Assembly (NCBI RefSeq): GCF_011008935.1
Contig: NZ_JAAIVJ010000004.1
Coordinates: forward strand, 124,001 to 188,000
Reading direction: 5' to 3'
Origin: Tabrizicola oligotrophica
GTDB lineage: Bacteria; Pseudomonadota; Alphaproteobacteria; Rhodobacterales; Rhodobacteraceae
DNA: 64,000 bases
The notes below the pieces were generated by a model. It had not been told where the DNA came from and did not search any database. It saw only the letters and a program-made list of their open reading frames with translations. Made by a program: the position numbers and the translations under genes. Below, in pieces: positions 17,693 through 24,833 of this stretch. Position 1 is the first letter of the stretch. The number at the start of each line of letters is the position of its first letter.

Positions 17693-17742
17693 GGCGGAGC
17701 CCCCTCATTTGCCCGGAATCAAGGCGCTTGCACCGCCGGGTA

Positions 17743-17771
17743 TGCCATTGGTTCGAGAAACCAATGGCATG
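17743..17771. repeat. Perfect 12-bp inverted repeat downstream of uvrB
   Basis: ATGCCATTGGTT, a 5-nt spacer CGAGA, then AACCAATGGCAT: a perfect hairpin starting 50 bp after the uvrB stop. No T-run follows, so it is not a classic intrinsic terminator. It may be a transcript-end stabiliser or a single member of a palindromic repeat family. Confidence 0.6.
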
Positions 17772-17827
17772 GCCCGACCTCCCCCTGGGAGGGCGCGTTT
17801 GCACCGTCAACCCCTAGCCGGCTACGC

Positions 17828-17882
17828 GTAGGGTGGGTGGTTCCAAGGATTTGCCAAGGCAAATCATTGGGTTCACCCACCC
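17828..17882. repeat. REPIN-like palindromic repeat, copy A (left of RAYT gene)
   Basis: Two 25-bp arms (17831-17855 and 17858-17882) pair at 21 of 25 positions around a 2-nt loop, with a symmetric 3-nt internal mismatch. The outer arms are GGGTGGGTG and CACCCACCC and the inner arms are GATTTGCC and GGCAAATC. Bases 17828-17855 are identical to the left arm of copy C at 18546-18573. Confidence 0.75.
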
Positions 17883-17935
17883 TGCTCCCCCCTCGATTTA
17901 ACCGCCTGTTAACCTTGCCACCGCAATCTGCGGTC

Positions 17936-18451
17936 ATGTCGCATTACATCCGCCCCCGCATTGACGCCGCCTGCATCTTCTTCACGCTCGCCCTGGCGCG
18001 GCGCGGCAGCGACCTGTTGTTGCGCGAGGTGAACAGGTTGCGACAGGCTGTGGCTATCACCAAACGCGACCTGCCGTTCGAGATCAACGCTTGGGTGGTG
18101 CTGCCCGATCACCTGCATGCGGTCTGGACTTTGCCTGCGGGCGACAGCGACTATCCCCTGCGCTGGCGGCTCATCAAATCGCGGTTCTCACATGGGCTGG
18201 ACGCGCAACCGCGCAGCCCAAGCAAGGTGGCGCAGGCGGAAAAAGGGATCTGGCAGCGGCGCTACTGGGACCACCACATTCGCGACGAAGCCGATTATGC
18301 CGCGCATTTGCGCTATTGCTGGGGAAATCCAGTCAAACACGGATTGGTTGCTCGCGCCTCGGATTGGCCGTTTTCCTCCATTCATCGCGATATGCGTTTC
18401 GGCTTGGTCGAGCCGGAATGGGCTGAGGTGGCAGGCGAGTTTGGCGAATAG
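17936..18451 (+). CDS. REP-associated tyrosine transposase (RAYT, Y1 transposase superfamily)
   Basis: 171 residues of the IS200/IS605-like Y1 family in its RAYT form. The metal-binding HUH motif is in VVLPDHLHAVW, and the catalytic tyrosine is in HLRYCWGNPVKHGLV. Between them lies the typical LIKSRFSHGL segment and GIWQRRYWDHHIRDEADY. The start at ATG 17936 gives the usual MSHYIRPR opening; upstream in-frame codons fall inside the palindromic repeat. RAYTs act on flanking REP/REPIN hairpins, and matching hairpins sit on both sides here (copy A left; B and C right). The frame is intact, so it may be functional. Confidence 0.88.
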   Translation: MSHYIRPRIDAACIFFTLALARRGSDLLLREVNRLRQAVAITKRDLPFEINAWVVLPDHLHAVWTLPAGDSDYPLRWRLIKSRFSHGLDAQPRSPSKVAQAEKGIWQRRYWDHHIRDEADYAAHLRYCWGNPVKHGLVARASDWPFSSIHRDMRFGLVEPEWAEVAGEFGE

Positions 18452-18495
18452 TGGTGGGTGAACCCGCGCCCTTGGCGCAGAACCACCCACCCTAC
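18451..18495. repeat. REPIN-like palindromic repeat, copy B (inverted orientation)
   Basis: A hairpin with outer arms GGTGGGTG (18453-18460) and CACCCACC (18484-18491) and inner arms GCGCC / GGCGC around CTT. The GGTGAACCC side comes first, so it is inverted relative to copies A and C. It begins at the RAYT stop codon. Confidence 0.65.
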
Positions 18496-18545
18496 GGTGT
18501 TGGCAGGGCAGGTGGTTCCGCGAATTTGCCCACCACGGGGTTCAT

Positions 18546-18598
18546 GTAGGGTGGGTGGTTCCAAGGATTTGCCCTCCAAATCGTTGGGTTCACCCACC
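18546..18598. repeat. REPIN-like palindromic repeat, copy C (right of RAYT gene)
   Basis: Same orientation as copy A, with its first 28 bases identical to A. The right arm ends CACCCACC at 18598, 9 bp before the ettA stop. A shorter degenerate copy seems to lie at about 18509-18540 (AGGTGGTTCCGCGAATTTGCC). Confidence 0.72.
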
Positions 18599-18606
18599 AG
18601 CCGACC

Positions 18607-20262
18607 TTACCTGCTGAACCGCTTGTATTTCACCCGCTTCGGCTCCAGCGCATCCGGACCCAGGCGCCGGACCTTGTCTTGCTCATAGGCCTCGAAGTTG
18701 CCCTCGAACCATTCGACATGCGCGTCGCCTTCGAAGGCCAGGATATGCGTGCAGAGGCGGTCAAGGAAGAAGCGGTCGTGCGAAATGATGATGGCGCAGC
18801 CGGCGAAGTCCTCGATGGCGGCTTCCAGCGCCTGCAGGGTTTCGACGTCCAGATCGTTGGTCGGTTCGTCAAGCAGCAGGACGTTGCCGCCCGACTTCAA
18901 CAGCTTGGCCATGTGGACGCGGTTGCGTTCCCCGCCCGACAGCAGGCCCACCTTCTTCTGCTGGTCGGTGCCCTTGAAGTTGAAGGCCCCGGTATAGACG
19001 CGGGAGTTCATCTGCATGTCGCCAAGGTGAATGACCTCGGCCCCGCCCGAGATTTCCTCCCAGACGTTCTTGTTCGGGTCGAGCGCGTCGCGCGACTGGT
19101 CGACATAGGCCAGTTGTACGGTGTCGCCCAGCGTGATGTTGCCCTCGTCGGGCTGTTCCGAGCCGGTGATCATGCGGAACAGCGTCGACTTGCCGGCGCC
19201 GTTCGGGCCGATCACGCCGACAATGGCGCCCGGCGGCACGGTGAAGCTGAGATCCTCGATCAAGAGCTTGTCGCCCATGTGCTTTTTCAGGCCCGTGACC
19301 TCGATCACCTTGTTGCCCAGACGCTCGCCGTTCGGGATGATGATCTGCGCGCTGGTGGCGCGTTCCATGACGGTCTGGCCTGCCATTTCGTTATAGCGCG
19401 CCAGACGCGCCTTGCCCTTGGACTGCCGGGCCTTGGCGCCGGAGCGGATCCATTCCAGTTCCTTTTCCAGCGCCTTCTGCTTGGACTTGTCCTCGCGGGC
19501 TTCCTGCGCCATGCGCTTGGCCTTCTGGTCAAGCCAGGCCGAATAGTTGCCCTCGTAGGGGATGCCCCGGCCGCGGTCGAGTTCCAGAATCCAGGTGGTG
19601 ATGTCATCCAGGAAATAGCGGTCGTGGGTGACGATCAGGATGGTGCCCTTGTAGTCGATCAGGTGCTTTTGCAGCCAGGCGATCGATTCCGCGTCAAGGT
19701 GGTTGGTCGGTTCGTCGAGAAGCAGCATGTCGGGCTTTTCCAGCAGCAGCTTGCACAGCGCGATGCGGCGGCGCTCGCCGCCCGACAGGCTTTCGACATT
19801 GGCGTCATCGGGCGGGCAGCGCAGCGCGTCCATGGCGACGCCGACGGTGGCTTCCAGTTCCCACAGGTTGCCGGCGTCGATCTGGTCCTGCAGCTGCGCC
19901 ATTTCCTCGGCGGTCTCGTCCGAGTAGTTCATCGCCAGCTCGTTGTAGCGGTCAAGGATCGCCTGCTGCTCGGCCACGCCCAGCATGACGTTCTCTTTCG
20001 CCGTCAGCTTGGGGTCGAGATAGGGTTCCTGCGCCAGATAGCCGACCTTGGCGCCCTTGGCGGCCCAGGCCTCGCCTTTGAAATCCTTGTCCATGCCGGC
20101 CATGATCTTCAGAAGCGTCGATTTACCGGCACCGTTGACGCCCACGACCCCGATCTTGACGCCGGGCAGGAAGTTCAGGTGGATGTTCTCGAAACAGGTC
20201 TTGCCGCCCGGATAGGTCTTGGAGACGTTCTCCATGTGATAGACGTATTGATAGCTGGCCAT
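18607..20262 (-). CDS. ettA: Energy-dependent translational throttle protein EttA (ABC-F)
   Basis: 551 residues, close to E. coli EttA (555). It has two ABC domains in tandem without membrane segments. The Walker A motifs are GVNGAGKST and GPNGAGKST, the signatures LSGGERRR and LSGGERNR, and the Walker B regions DEPTNHLD and DEPTNDLD. The basic linker around residues 240-320 (AKRMAQEAREDKSKQKALEKE) corresponds to the P-site tRNA-interaction motif. EttA binds the ribosomal E site and gates elongation according to the ADP/ATP ratio. The start at ATG 20262 (GGAG upstream) gives the conserved MASYQYVYHM opening; the frame is open to 20319 without family sequence. Confidence 0.96.
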   Translation of the reverse strand: MASYQYVYHMENVSKTYPGGKTCFENIHLNFLPGVKIGVVGVNGAGKSTLLKIMAGMDKDFKGEAWAAKGAKVGYLAQEPYLDPKLTAKENVMLGVAEQQAILDRYNELAMNYSDETAEEMAQLQDQIDAGNLWELEATVGVAMDALRCPPDDANVESLSGGERRRIALCKLLLEKPDMLLLDEPTNHLDAESIAWLQKHLIDYKGTILIVTHDRYFLDDITTWILELDRGRGIPYEGNYSAWLDQKAKRMAQEAREDKSKQKALEKELEWIRSGAKARQSKGKARLARYNEMAGQTVMERATSAQIIIPNGERLGNKVIEVTGLKKHMGDKLLIEDLSFTVPPGAIVGVIGPNGAGKSTLFRMITGSEQPDEGNITLGDTVQLAYVDQSRDALDPNKNVWEEISGGAEVIHLGDMQMNSRVYTGAFNFKGTDQQKKVGLLSGGERNRVHMAKLLKSGGNVLLLDEPTNDLDVETLQALEAAIEDFAGCAIIISHDRFFLDRLCTHILAFEGDAHVEWFEGNFEAYEQDKVRRLGPDALEPKRVKYKRFSR

Positions 20263-20322
20263 GATGATCTCCAATCGCGGGGTTGCGCCCCATGTAGCGA
20301 CTGGGGGCCGGGGCTGCAACTC

Positions 20323-21198
20323 TTAGAGGGGCTTCTCCATCCAGACATCCGCCGGAAACCCGGTATAGGCGGCGCAGTCGATCCAGCCCATGCGGCGATA
20401 CAGGGTGATGGCCTCGGTCAGGGCCGAATTGCTGTCGAGTTTCAGGTGCTGATAACCCAGTTCGCGGGCGCGCGTCTCCAGCAGCACCATCAGGCGGCGG
20501 GCAAGGCCCTGCCCCCGCGCGTCGGGATGCACCCAGAGGCGCTTCACTTCGGCCACCCCCGGCTCCAGCGGGCGCAGCGAGGCGCAGCCGATGGGCAGGC
20601 CGTCGCTGCGCGCGATCAGAAACGCCCCCTGTGGCAGGCGGTAAAGCGGGGCGTCGGCCAAGGGCAGCGGCAGCTTTTCGGCGGGCAGGCCGGGAATGGT
20701 GTCAAGAAGCAGCTGGAAATAGGCCGCAAGGCAGATCAGGGCGGCGGGGTCGTCGGGATCGGCGTCGACGATCTCGGTGACATCGTGCAGAAGCTGGGTG
20801 GCGATCAGGTCCATGGCCGCCAGGAGCGCAGGGCCTTGGCGACCGGCGCGGGCGAGGGTGGTCTCGGCGGCGAGATGGCCGATGGCGCGATAGGCGGCAT
20901 TCTCGGCGGCGCCTGTGGGCGTCAGCCGGGCGATGCGCCGGCGCCGGTCGGCCGGGTCGGCTCCGGTTTCCACCAACCCCTCGTCTTCCAGCGCGCGCAA
21001 CAGCCGCGACATCAACCCGGAATCCAGCGCCAGCTGGTCGCGGATCCGGGCAACGTCGGTTCCCCCTGCTGTCACAAGTTGCAGTACCCGCGCTGCGCCG
21101 AGGGGACGACCGCGCCCGAGATACGAGTGGTCGAGCGCCCCCACCTCGCGGGTGACGGCACGGTTGAACCGGCGAAGGCGGTCGATGTCCGAGAGCAT
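20323..21198 (-). CDS. MarR-family regulator fused to a GNAT acetyltransferase
   Basis: 291 residues in two parts. Residues 1-145 are a MarR-type winged helix (ARIRDQLALDSGLMSRLLRALEDEGLVE, then the wing with DPADRRRRIARLT). Residues 150-291 are a GNAT domain with VKRLWVHPDARGQGLARRLM as the acetyl-CoA motif and LYRRMGWIDC at the end. This MarR-GNAT architecture occurs widely in proteobacteria. A strong palindrome lies 21-44 bp upstream of the start, which suggests autoregulation. What it acetylates is unknown. Confidence 0.9.
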   Translation of the reverse strand: MLSDIDRLRRFNRAVTREVGALDHSYLGRGRPLGAARVLQLVTAGGTDVARIRDQLALDSGLMSRLLRALEDEGLVETGADPADRRRRIARLTPTGAAENAAYRAIGHLAAETTLARAGRQGPALLAAMDLIATQLLHDVTEIVDADPDDPAALICLAAYFQLLLDTIPGLPAEKLPLPLADAPLYRLPQGAFLIARSDGLPIGCASLRPLEPGVAEVKRLWVHPDARGQGLARRLMVLLETRARELGYQHLKLDSNSALTEAITLYRRMGWIDCAAYTGFPADVWMEKPL

Positions 21199-21218
21199 GA
21201 GAGGTTTCCCCGAAGGAC

Positions 21219-21242
21219 TATACCTGACTGTAGTCAGATATA
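21219..21242. promoter_or_regulatory. Palindromic operator, probably for the MarR-GNAT protein
   Basis: A 24-bp near-perfect palindrome: TATAcCTGACT, GT spacer, then AGTCAGaTATA. Only one pair of bases mismatches outside the spacer. It lies in the 137-bp gap between the MarR-GNAT start and nadD and overlaps TATA-like promoter sequence. MarR proteins bind palindromes of this size next to their own promoters. Confidence 0.7.
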
Positions 21243-21335
21243 ATTTCCACAGTCAAGCCGTTGAAACTCGGCGGAGGCATTGTTTCCGCCCGCCGTTTGC
21301 GGTCAATTGCCGGGCAGGACAGGAAAGCGGGATGA

Positions 21336-21935
21336 ATGCGCGCGGGATTTCCCATCGCAAGCAAGGGTATGGTCATCGGCCTTCTGGGCGGGTCGTTCGA
21401 CCCGGCCCATGAGGGCCATGCCCATATCACCCGCGAGGCGCTGAAGCGGATGAACCTCGATCAGGTCTGGTGGCTGGTGACACCCGGCAACCCGCTGAAG
21501 CCCCGGCAGCCCGCTCCGCTGGCTGATCGGGTGCTGCGGGCGAAGCGGATGCTTGGCGGGCATCCCCGGGTCAAGGTGACGGTGCTGGAACAGGCCCTGG
21601 GCACCCGCCTGACCGCCGACACGATCGACCGGCTGCGGGCGCTCTATCCCGGCGTCCGGTTTGTCTGGCTGATGGGGGCGGACAATCTGGTGCAGTTCCA
21701 CAAATGGGGACGCTGGCGGGATATCCTGCGCAGCGTGGCCGTCGGCGTGCTGGCGCGGCCCGGGTCGGGCGTGGCAGCACGGCTTTCGGTTGCGGCGCAG
21801 TCGTTCCGGGTGCATCGCGTGCAGCGCGGCGAGGGGCTGGGCCGGCAGAAGCCGCCGGCCTGGGTCTTTGTGAACCTGCCGATGAATGATAGCTCTTCAA
21901 GCGAGATCCGGGCCAGGGGGTTGTGGCGGAAGTAG
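21336..21935 (+). CDS. nadD: Nicotinate-nucleotide adenylyltransferase (NadD)
   Basis: 199 residues. [17 protein letters not shown] carries the nucleotidyltransferase GSFDPxHxGH motif. [12 protein letters not shown] follows, and the C-terminal [13 protein letters not shown] holds the SSTxxR-like motif. The enzyme joins ATP and nicotinate mononucleotide to make deamido-NAD in NAD synthesis. The start at 21336 keeps the family's short N-terminal leader; ACAGGAAAGCGGG lies upstream. It is followed 87 bp later by a PBP4-type carboxypeptidase gene on the same strand. Confidence 0.95.
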   Translation: MRAGFPIASKGMVIGLLGGSFDPAHEGHAHITREALKRMNLDQVWWLVTPGNPLKPRQPAPLADRVLRAKRMLGGHPRVKVTVLEQALGTRLTADTIDRLRALYPGVRFVWLMGADNLVQFHKWGRWRDILRSVAVGVLARPGSGVAARLSVAAQSFRVHRVQRGEGLGRQKPPAWVFVNLPMNDSSSSEIRARGLWRK

Positions 21936-22022
21936 GGGGCTGTCCGCCCCCCGTCTGCGATTGCATCGCAGCCTTCCCCCCGAGGATATTTGGGAACAGA
22001 TGAATGGCAGAGGTTTGCACAG

Positions 22023-23474
22023 GTGATCGCACGGCGTGAGATGTTGGCAGGGGTCCTGGCAGGCCTGGCCGGGGCGGCGCTGGCCGAGGCGCCCGCCGTA
22101 GTGCCGCGCCCGCCGCGTCGTCCGGAACCGGGAGAGGACCGCGCGACGCAGCAGTTGATCGAGGCGGCAAAGCTGTCGGGCAGCCTGGCTTTCGTGGTCG
22201 CCGACCGGGCGACCGGGCGGGTTCTGGCCGCGCGCGAGGCCGATACACCCCTGCCGCCCGCCAGCGTCGCCAAAGCCGTCACCGCGCTTTATGCGCTGGA
22301 AAAGCTGGGGCCGGCGTTCCGCTTTCGGACGCGGGTGATGCGGGTGGGCGATATCGTTCAGGGCCGGCTGGAGGGTGATCTCTACCTGGTCGGCGGCGGC
22401 GATCCGAATCTTGACACCGACCAGATGGGCGATCTGGCCGCGGCTCTGGCAGCCGAAGGGATCCGGGAAGTCGCCGGGCGCTTCTTCGCCTGCGACGGCG
22501 CCCTGCCCTATCGTTTCCAGATCGACGCCGAGCAGCCGGAGTACCTTGGCTACAACCCCGCCATTTGCGGGCTGAACCTGAATTACAACCGGGTGAATTT
22601 CGAATGGAAGCAGGCCGGCGACGGCTATGACCTGACGATGGACGCGCGGGGCGCGCGCTTCCTGCCGCTGGTCAAGGGCGCCAGCATCCGGCTTGCCGAG
22701 CGCAATGTGCCGCTTTTTGCCTATGAGGGCGACGAAAGCTGGACGGTGTCGCAGGCGGCGCTTGGCGAGGCGGGCAGTCGCTGGCTTCCGGTGCGCGCGC
22801 CGGCACCCTATGCGGCAGAGGTGTTCGCAACGCTCTGCGCGGCGCAGGGGCTGAGGCTGCCCAAGGCAGAGATCGTGGCGCGCGCGCCAGTCGAGGCGGT
22901 CGAGGTGGCGGCCCATTCTGGCGAGGCGCTGCCCGGGGTCTTGCGCTCGATGCTGAAGTTCTCCACCAACCTGACGGCGGAAATCGTCGGCTTGACCGCC
23001 AGCGGCGCGGGCACGCTGGAGGGCTCGGCCACCGCAATGACCGACTGGGCGCGGCGGCGGTTCGGGATTGCGGCGGTGTTTGGCGATCATTCCGGCCTCG
23101 GACCAAGATCGCGGATCACCGCGGCAGAGCTTGCGCAGGTCATGCTGCGCGCGGGCGAGGCGCGGAACGGCGCGATGCTCGCTGGCCTCCTGCGCGAGGC
23201 AGGCCTGACCGATGCCCAAGGTGAGGCGGTCAAGGGCAGCCCGGTGCGCATCCATGCCAAGAGCGGGACGCTGAATTTCGTGTCCAATCTGGCGGGCTAT
23301 ATTTCCGAGCCCGGGGGCGAACTGGCCTTTGCCATTCTCGCCGCCGACCCCGCGCGCCGCGCCGCTGTGCCGATGGCAGAGCGCGAGGAGCCGAAGGGCG
23401 GCCGCGGCTGGACCCGACGCGCGCGCAGGCTGCAGCAAGGGCTGATCCGGCGCTGGGTGGAAAGCTATCTTTGA
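22023..23474 (+). CDS. dacB: D-alanyl-D-alanine carboxypeptidase/endopeptidase, PBP4 (DacB) family
   Basis: About 483 residues if it starts at GTG 22023 (AGAGG about 10 nt upstream). The frame is open to a TTG at 21990, and an ATG at 22041 is another option. GTG gives MIARREMLAGVLAGLAGAALA, a plausible signal peptide. Active-site motifs are in order: SVAK (nucleophile serine and lysine), STN in KFSTNLTAEIVG, and KSG in HAKSGTLNF. The GGGDPNL and GLNLNYNRV segments are typical of class C low-molecular-weight PBPs. It trims or opens peptidoglycan cross-links in the periplasm. Start choice is the main uncertainty. Confidence 0.9.
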   Translation: MIARREMLAGVLAGLAGAALAEAPAVVPRPPRRPEPGEDRATQQLIEAAKLSGSLAFVVADRATGRVLAAREADTPLPPASVAKAVTALYALEKLGPAFRFRTRVMRVGDIVQGRLEGDLYLVGGGDPNLDTDQMGDLAAALAAEGIREVAGRFFACDGALPYRFQIDAEQPEYLGYNPAICGLNLNYNRVNFEWKQAGDGYDLTMDARGARFLPLVKGASIRLAERNVPLFAYEGDESWTVSQAALGEAGSRWLPVRAPAPYAAEVFATLCAAQGLRLPKAEIVARAPVEAVEVAAHSGEALPGVLRSMLKFSTNLTAEIVGLTASGAGTLEGSATAMTDWARRRFGIAAVFGDHSGLGPRSRITAAELAQVMLRAGEARNGAMLAGLLREAGLTDAQGEAVKGSPVRIHAKSGTLNFVSNLAGYISEPGGELAFAILAADPARRAAVPMAEREEPKGGRGWTRRARRLQQGLIRRWVESYL

Positions 23475-23542
23475 GGCCGTCCAGGGCGAGGCTGCAGCGC
23501 GCGCAACCCGAAGGCATGTCGGACGCCGGGCCTTGCGCCGCG

Positions 23543-23596
23543 GTCGGGTGCTTGCAGGTCGGGCGCTTGCAGGTCGGGCGCTTGCGGGTCAGGCGC
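23543..23596. repeat. Tandem 15-bp repeat (three copies plus a partial fourth)
   Basis: Units GTCGGGTGCTTGCAG, GTCGGGCGCTTGCAG and GTCGGGCGCTTGCGG (23543-23587) are followed by GTCAGGCGC. The array lies just past the 3' end of the EamA transporter gene, whose stop (23589-23591) falls in the last partial unit. Three units are too few and too short for a CRISPR; this looks like slippage. Confidence 0.75.
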
Positions 23597-24464
23597 GCAG
23601 GTGGCGCAGCTGCCATGTGGCATGCGCCAGAATCGCCGTGATGATCGCGGCCCCGCCCCAAAGCGTCGCCATGCCGGGGTATTCCCCCAGAATCCACCAC
23701 ACCAGCAGCGGCCCCATGACGATTTCCAGCATGGTGATGAGCGAGACTTCGGCCGCCGGCAGATAGCGCGGTCCAATCTGGAGCAGGCCGACACCTCCGG
23801 CAAGGATCACGCCCCCCGAAAGCGCCAGAAGGCCCCATTGCCGGGGCTCCAGCGGCTCGAACGAGGCGAAGGGCAGCGCGAGAAGGGCGGTCACCAGATA
23901 GCCAAAGGCAATCGCGACGATCAGGTTCTGACCCCGCTCCTTGCGCAGCAGGACGTAATACCCGGCGATGGTCAGGGCGTTCAGCAGCGACATGGCGTCC
24001 CCCAGAAGCGTGCCGCCGCCCAGAGACCCGACGGCAATCACCGCCACCCCGCCAAAGACGACAAGGATCGTCAGCCCCGTGCCGCGGTCGATGGTCTCGT
24101 GCAGGAAGAGGCGCGACAGGATGGCCGAAAGAAAGGGCGCAGTGGCGAGGATCAGCAGGCTGTTGGCAACCGAGGTGTGTTGCAGCGAGGTCAGGAAGAA
24201 GATCGACCCGGTGCCTTGCAGGGCCATCATGGCAAGCGCGGCCGGGGTCAGAAGCGCGCGGAACCCGGGCCAGGCCGAAGGCAGGAAAAGGGCGACGAAG
24301 GCCAGCGTGGTGCAGGCCCCGGCCAACCCGCGCCAGAAGGCGATGGTCATGGCGTCGGCGCCGATCATCCGCACCACAAGCGCATCGGGAAAGAAAAAGG
24401 CGACGCCGGCAAAGGTGACAAGCAGGCCAAAGGCCTTGGGGTTCCGGGTGGCAAGGGTGTTCAT
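23589..24464 (-). CDS. EamA-type (DMT superfamily) metabolite exporter
   Basis: 291 residues with about ten hydrophobic helices in two EamA halves: the first begins around FGLLVTFAGVAFFFPDALVVRM, the second around GGTLLGDAMSLLNALTIAGYYVLLR. Each half ends with the family's conserved helix (for example VSLITMLEIVMGPLLVWWILGE near residue 240). The family exports amino acids and other small metabolites; this one's substrate cannot be told. It stands alone, divergent from the SRP RNA gene. Confidence 0.88.
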   Translation of the reverse strand: MNTLATRNPKAFGLLVTFAGVAFFFPDALVVRMIGADAMTIAFWRGLAGACTTLAFVALFLPSAWPGFRALLTPAALAMMALQGTGSIFFLTSLQHTSVANSLLILATAPFLSAILSRLFLHETIDRGTGLTILVVFGGVAVIAVGSLGGGTLLGDAMSLLNALTIAGYYVLLRKERGQNLIVAIAFGYLVTALLALPFASFEPLEPRQWGLLALSGGVILAGGVGLLQIGPRYLPAAEVSLITMLEIVMGPLLVWWILGEYPGMATLWGGAAIITAILAHATWQLRHLRA

Positions 24465-24542
24465 GAAAATGTCCTGTCGCCGCCCGCCTGATAGCGCATG
24501 CGGGCGGGTCTGGCTTGTTCAAAGCCGACCTCGGCCCCGCCG

Positions 24543-24568
24543 CCTCGTCGGTCTTCGACCGCTCGTCG
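24543..24568. repeat. Dispersed 26-bp repeat, copy 1 (upstream of SRP RNA)
   Basis: Identical over 26 bases to 50047-50072. The core CGGTCTTCGACCG is itself palindromic. Both copies are intergenic, this one between the EamA gene and the SRP RNA. Confidence 0.7.
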
Positions 24569-24637
24569 TCCGCCCCAGCCATGCGGCGGCGGGCAGTCGC
24601 GCGGGCCTTGCAACCGCGCCCGTCCCGGCCTATATGG

Positions 24638-24739
24638 GCCGTGAGAGGTTGGCGCGGGCAGGTGCCTCGCCAACCCGGTCAGGTCCGGAAGGAAGCAGCC
24701 GTAACGAGCCCCACTTGGGTCGTTGTCAGCCTCTCACCC
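24638..24739 (+). ncRNA. ffs: Signal recognition particle RNA, small bacterial (4.5S) type
   Basis: The invariant SRP domain-IV stretch GGTCAGGTCCGGAAGGAAGC lies at about 24677-24696, followed by AGCCGTAACGAGC. The ends pair: GTGAGAGG (24641-24648) with CCTCTCAC (24730-24737). The length of about 100 nt and this hairpin are those of the bacterial RNA that binds Ffh for co-translational targeting. Ends are set by pairing and are good to a few bases. Confidence 0.95.
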
Positions 24740-24764
24740 CTCCCCCCCTCGCTCGGCGGCCTTA

Positions 24765-24776
24765 GTGCATTTGCAC
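24765..24776. promoter_or_regulatory. Short palindrome in the promoter region of the dimethylformamidase-like operon
   Basis: GTGCA-TT-TGCAC, a perfect inverted repeat 58 bp upstream of the binding-protein start and 25 bp after the SRP RNA. It is a candidate operator for the operon's LuxR-family regulator. Only the symmetry supports this. Confidence 0.35.
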
Positions 24777-24803
24777 CATGGACAGGTGCGGCGCTTTGCC
24801 CTC

Positions 24804-24828
24804 CCCTTGGAAAAAACACCAAGGGAGG
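24804..24828 (+). promoter_or_regulatory. Hairpin overlapping the Shine-Dalgarno of the binding-protein gene
   Basis: CCCTTGG (24804-24810) and CCAAGGG (24819-24825) form a perfect 7-bp stem around AAAAAACA. The right arm includes the first bases of the AAGGGAGG ribosome-binding site (24821-24828), so the folded RNA would partly hide it. This may tune translation of the first operon gene. Confidence 0.45.
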
Positions 24829-24833
24829 AATTC

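Noticed and set aside
18679-21243. Plus-strand open frame across ettA and the MarR-GNAT gene
   Set aside because: Runs through two well-defined minus-strand genes and has no family features.
23543-23596. Tandem repeats as a CRISPR or origin iterons
   Set aside because: Only three contiguous 15-bp units with no spacers, at the end of a transporter gene and without replication genes.
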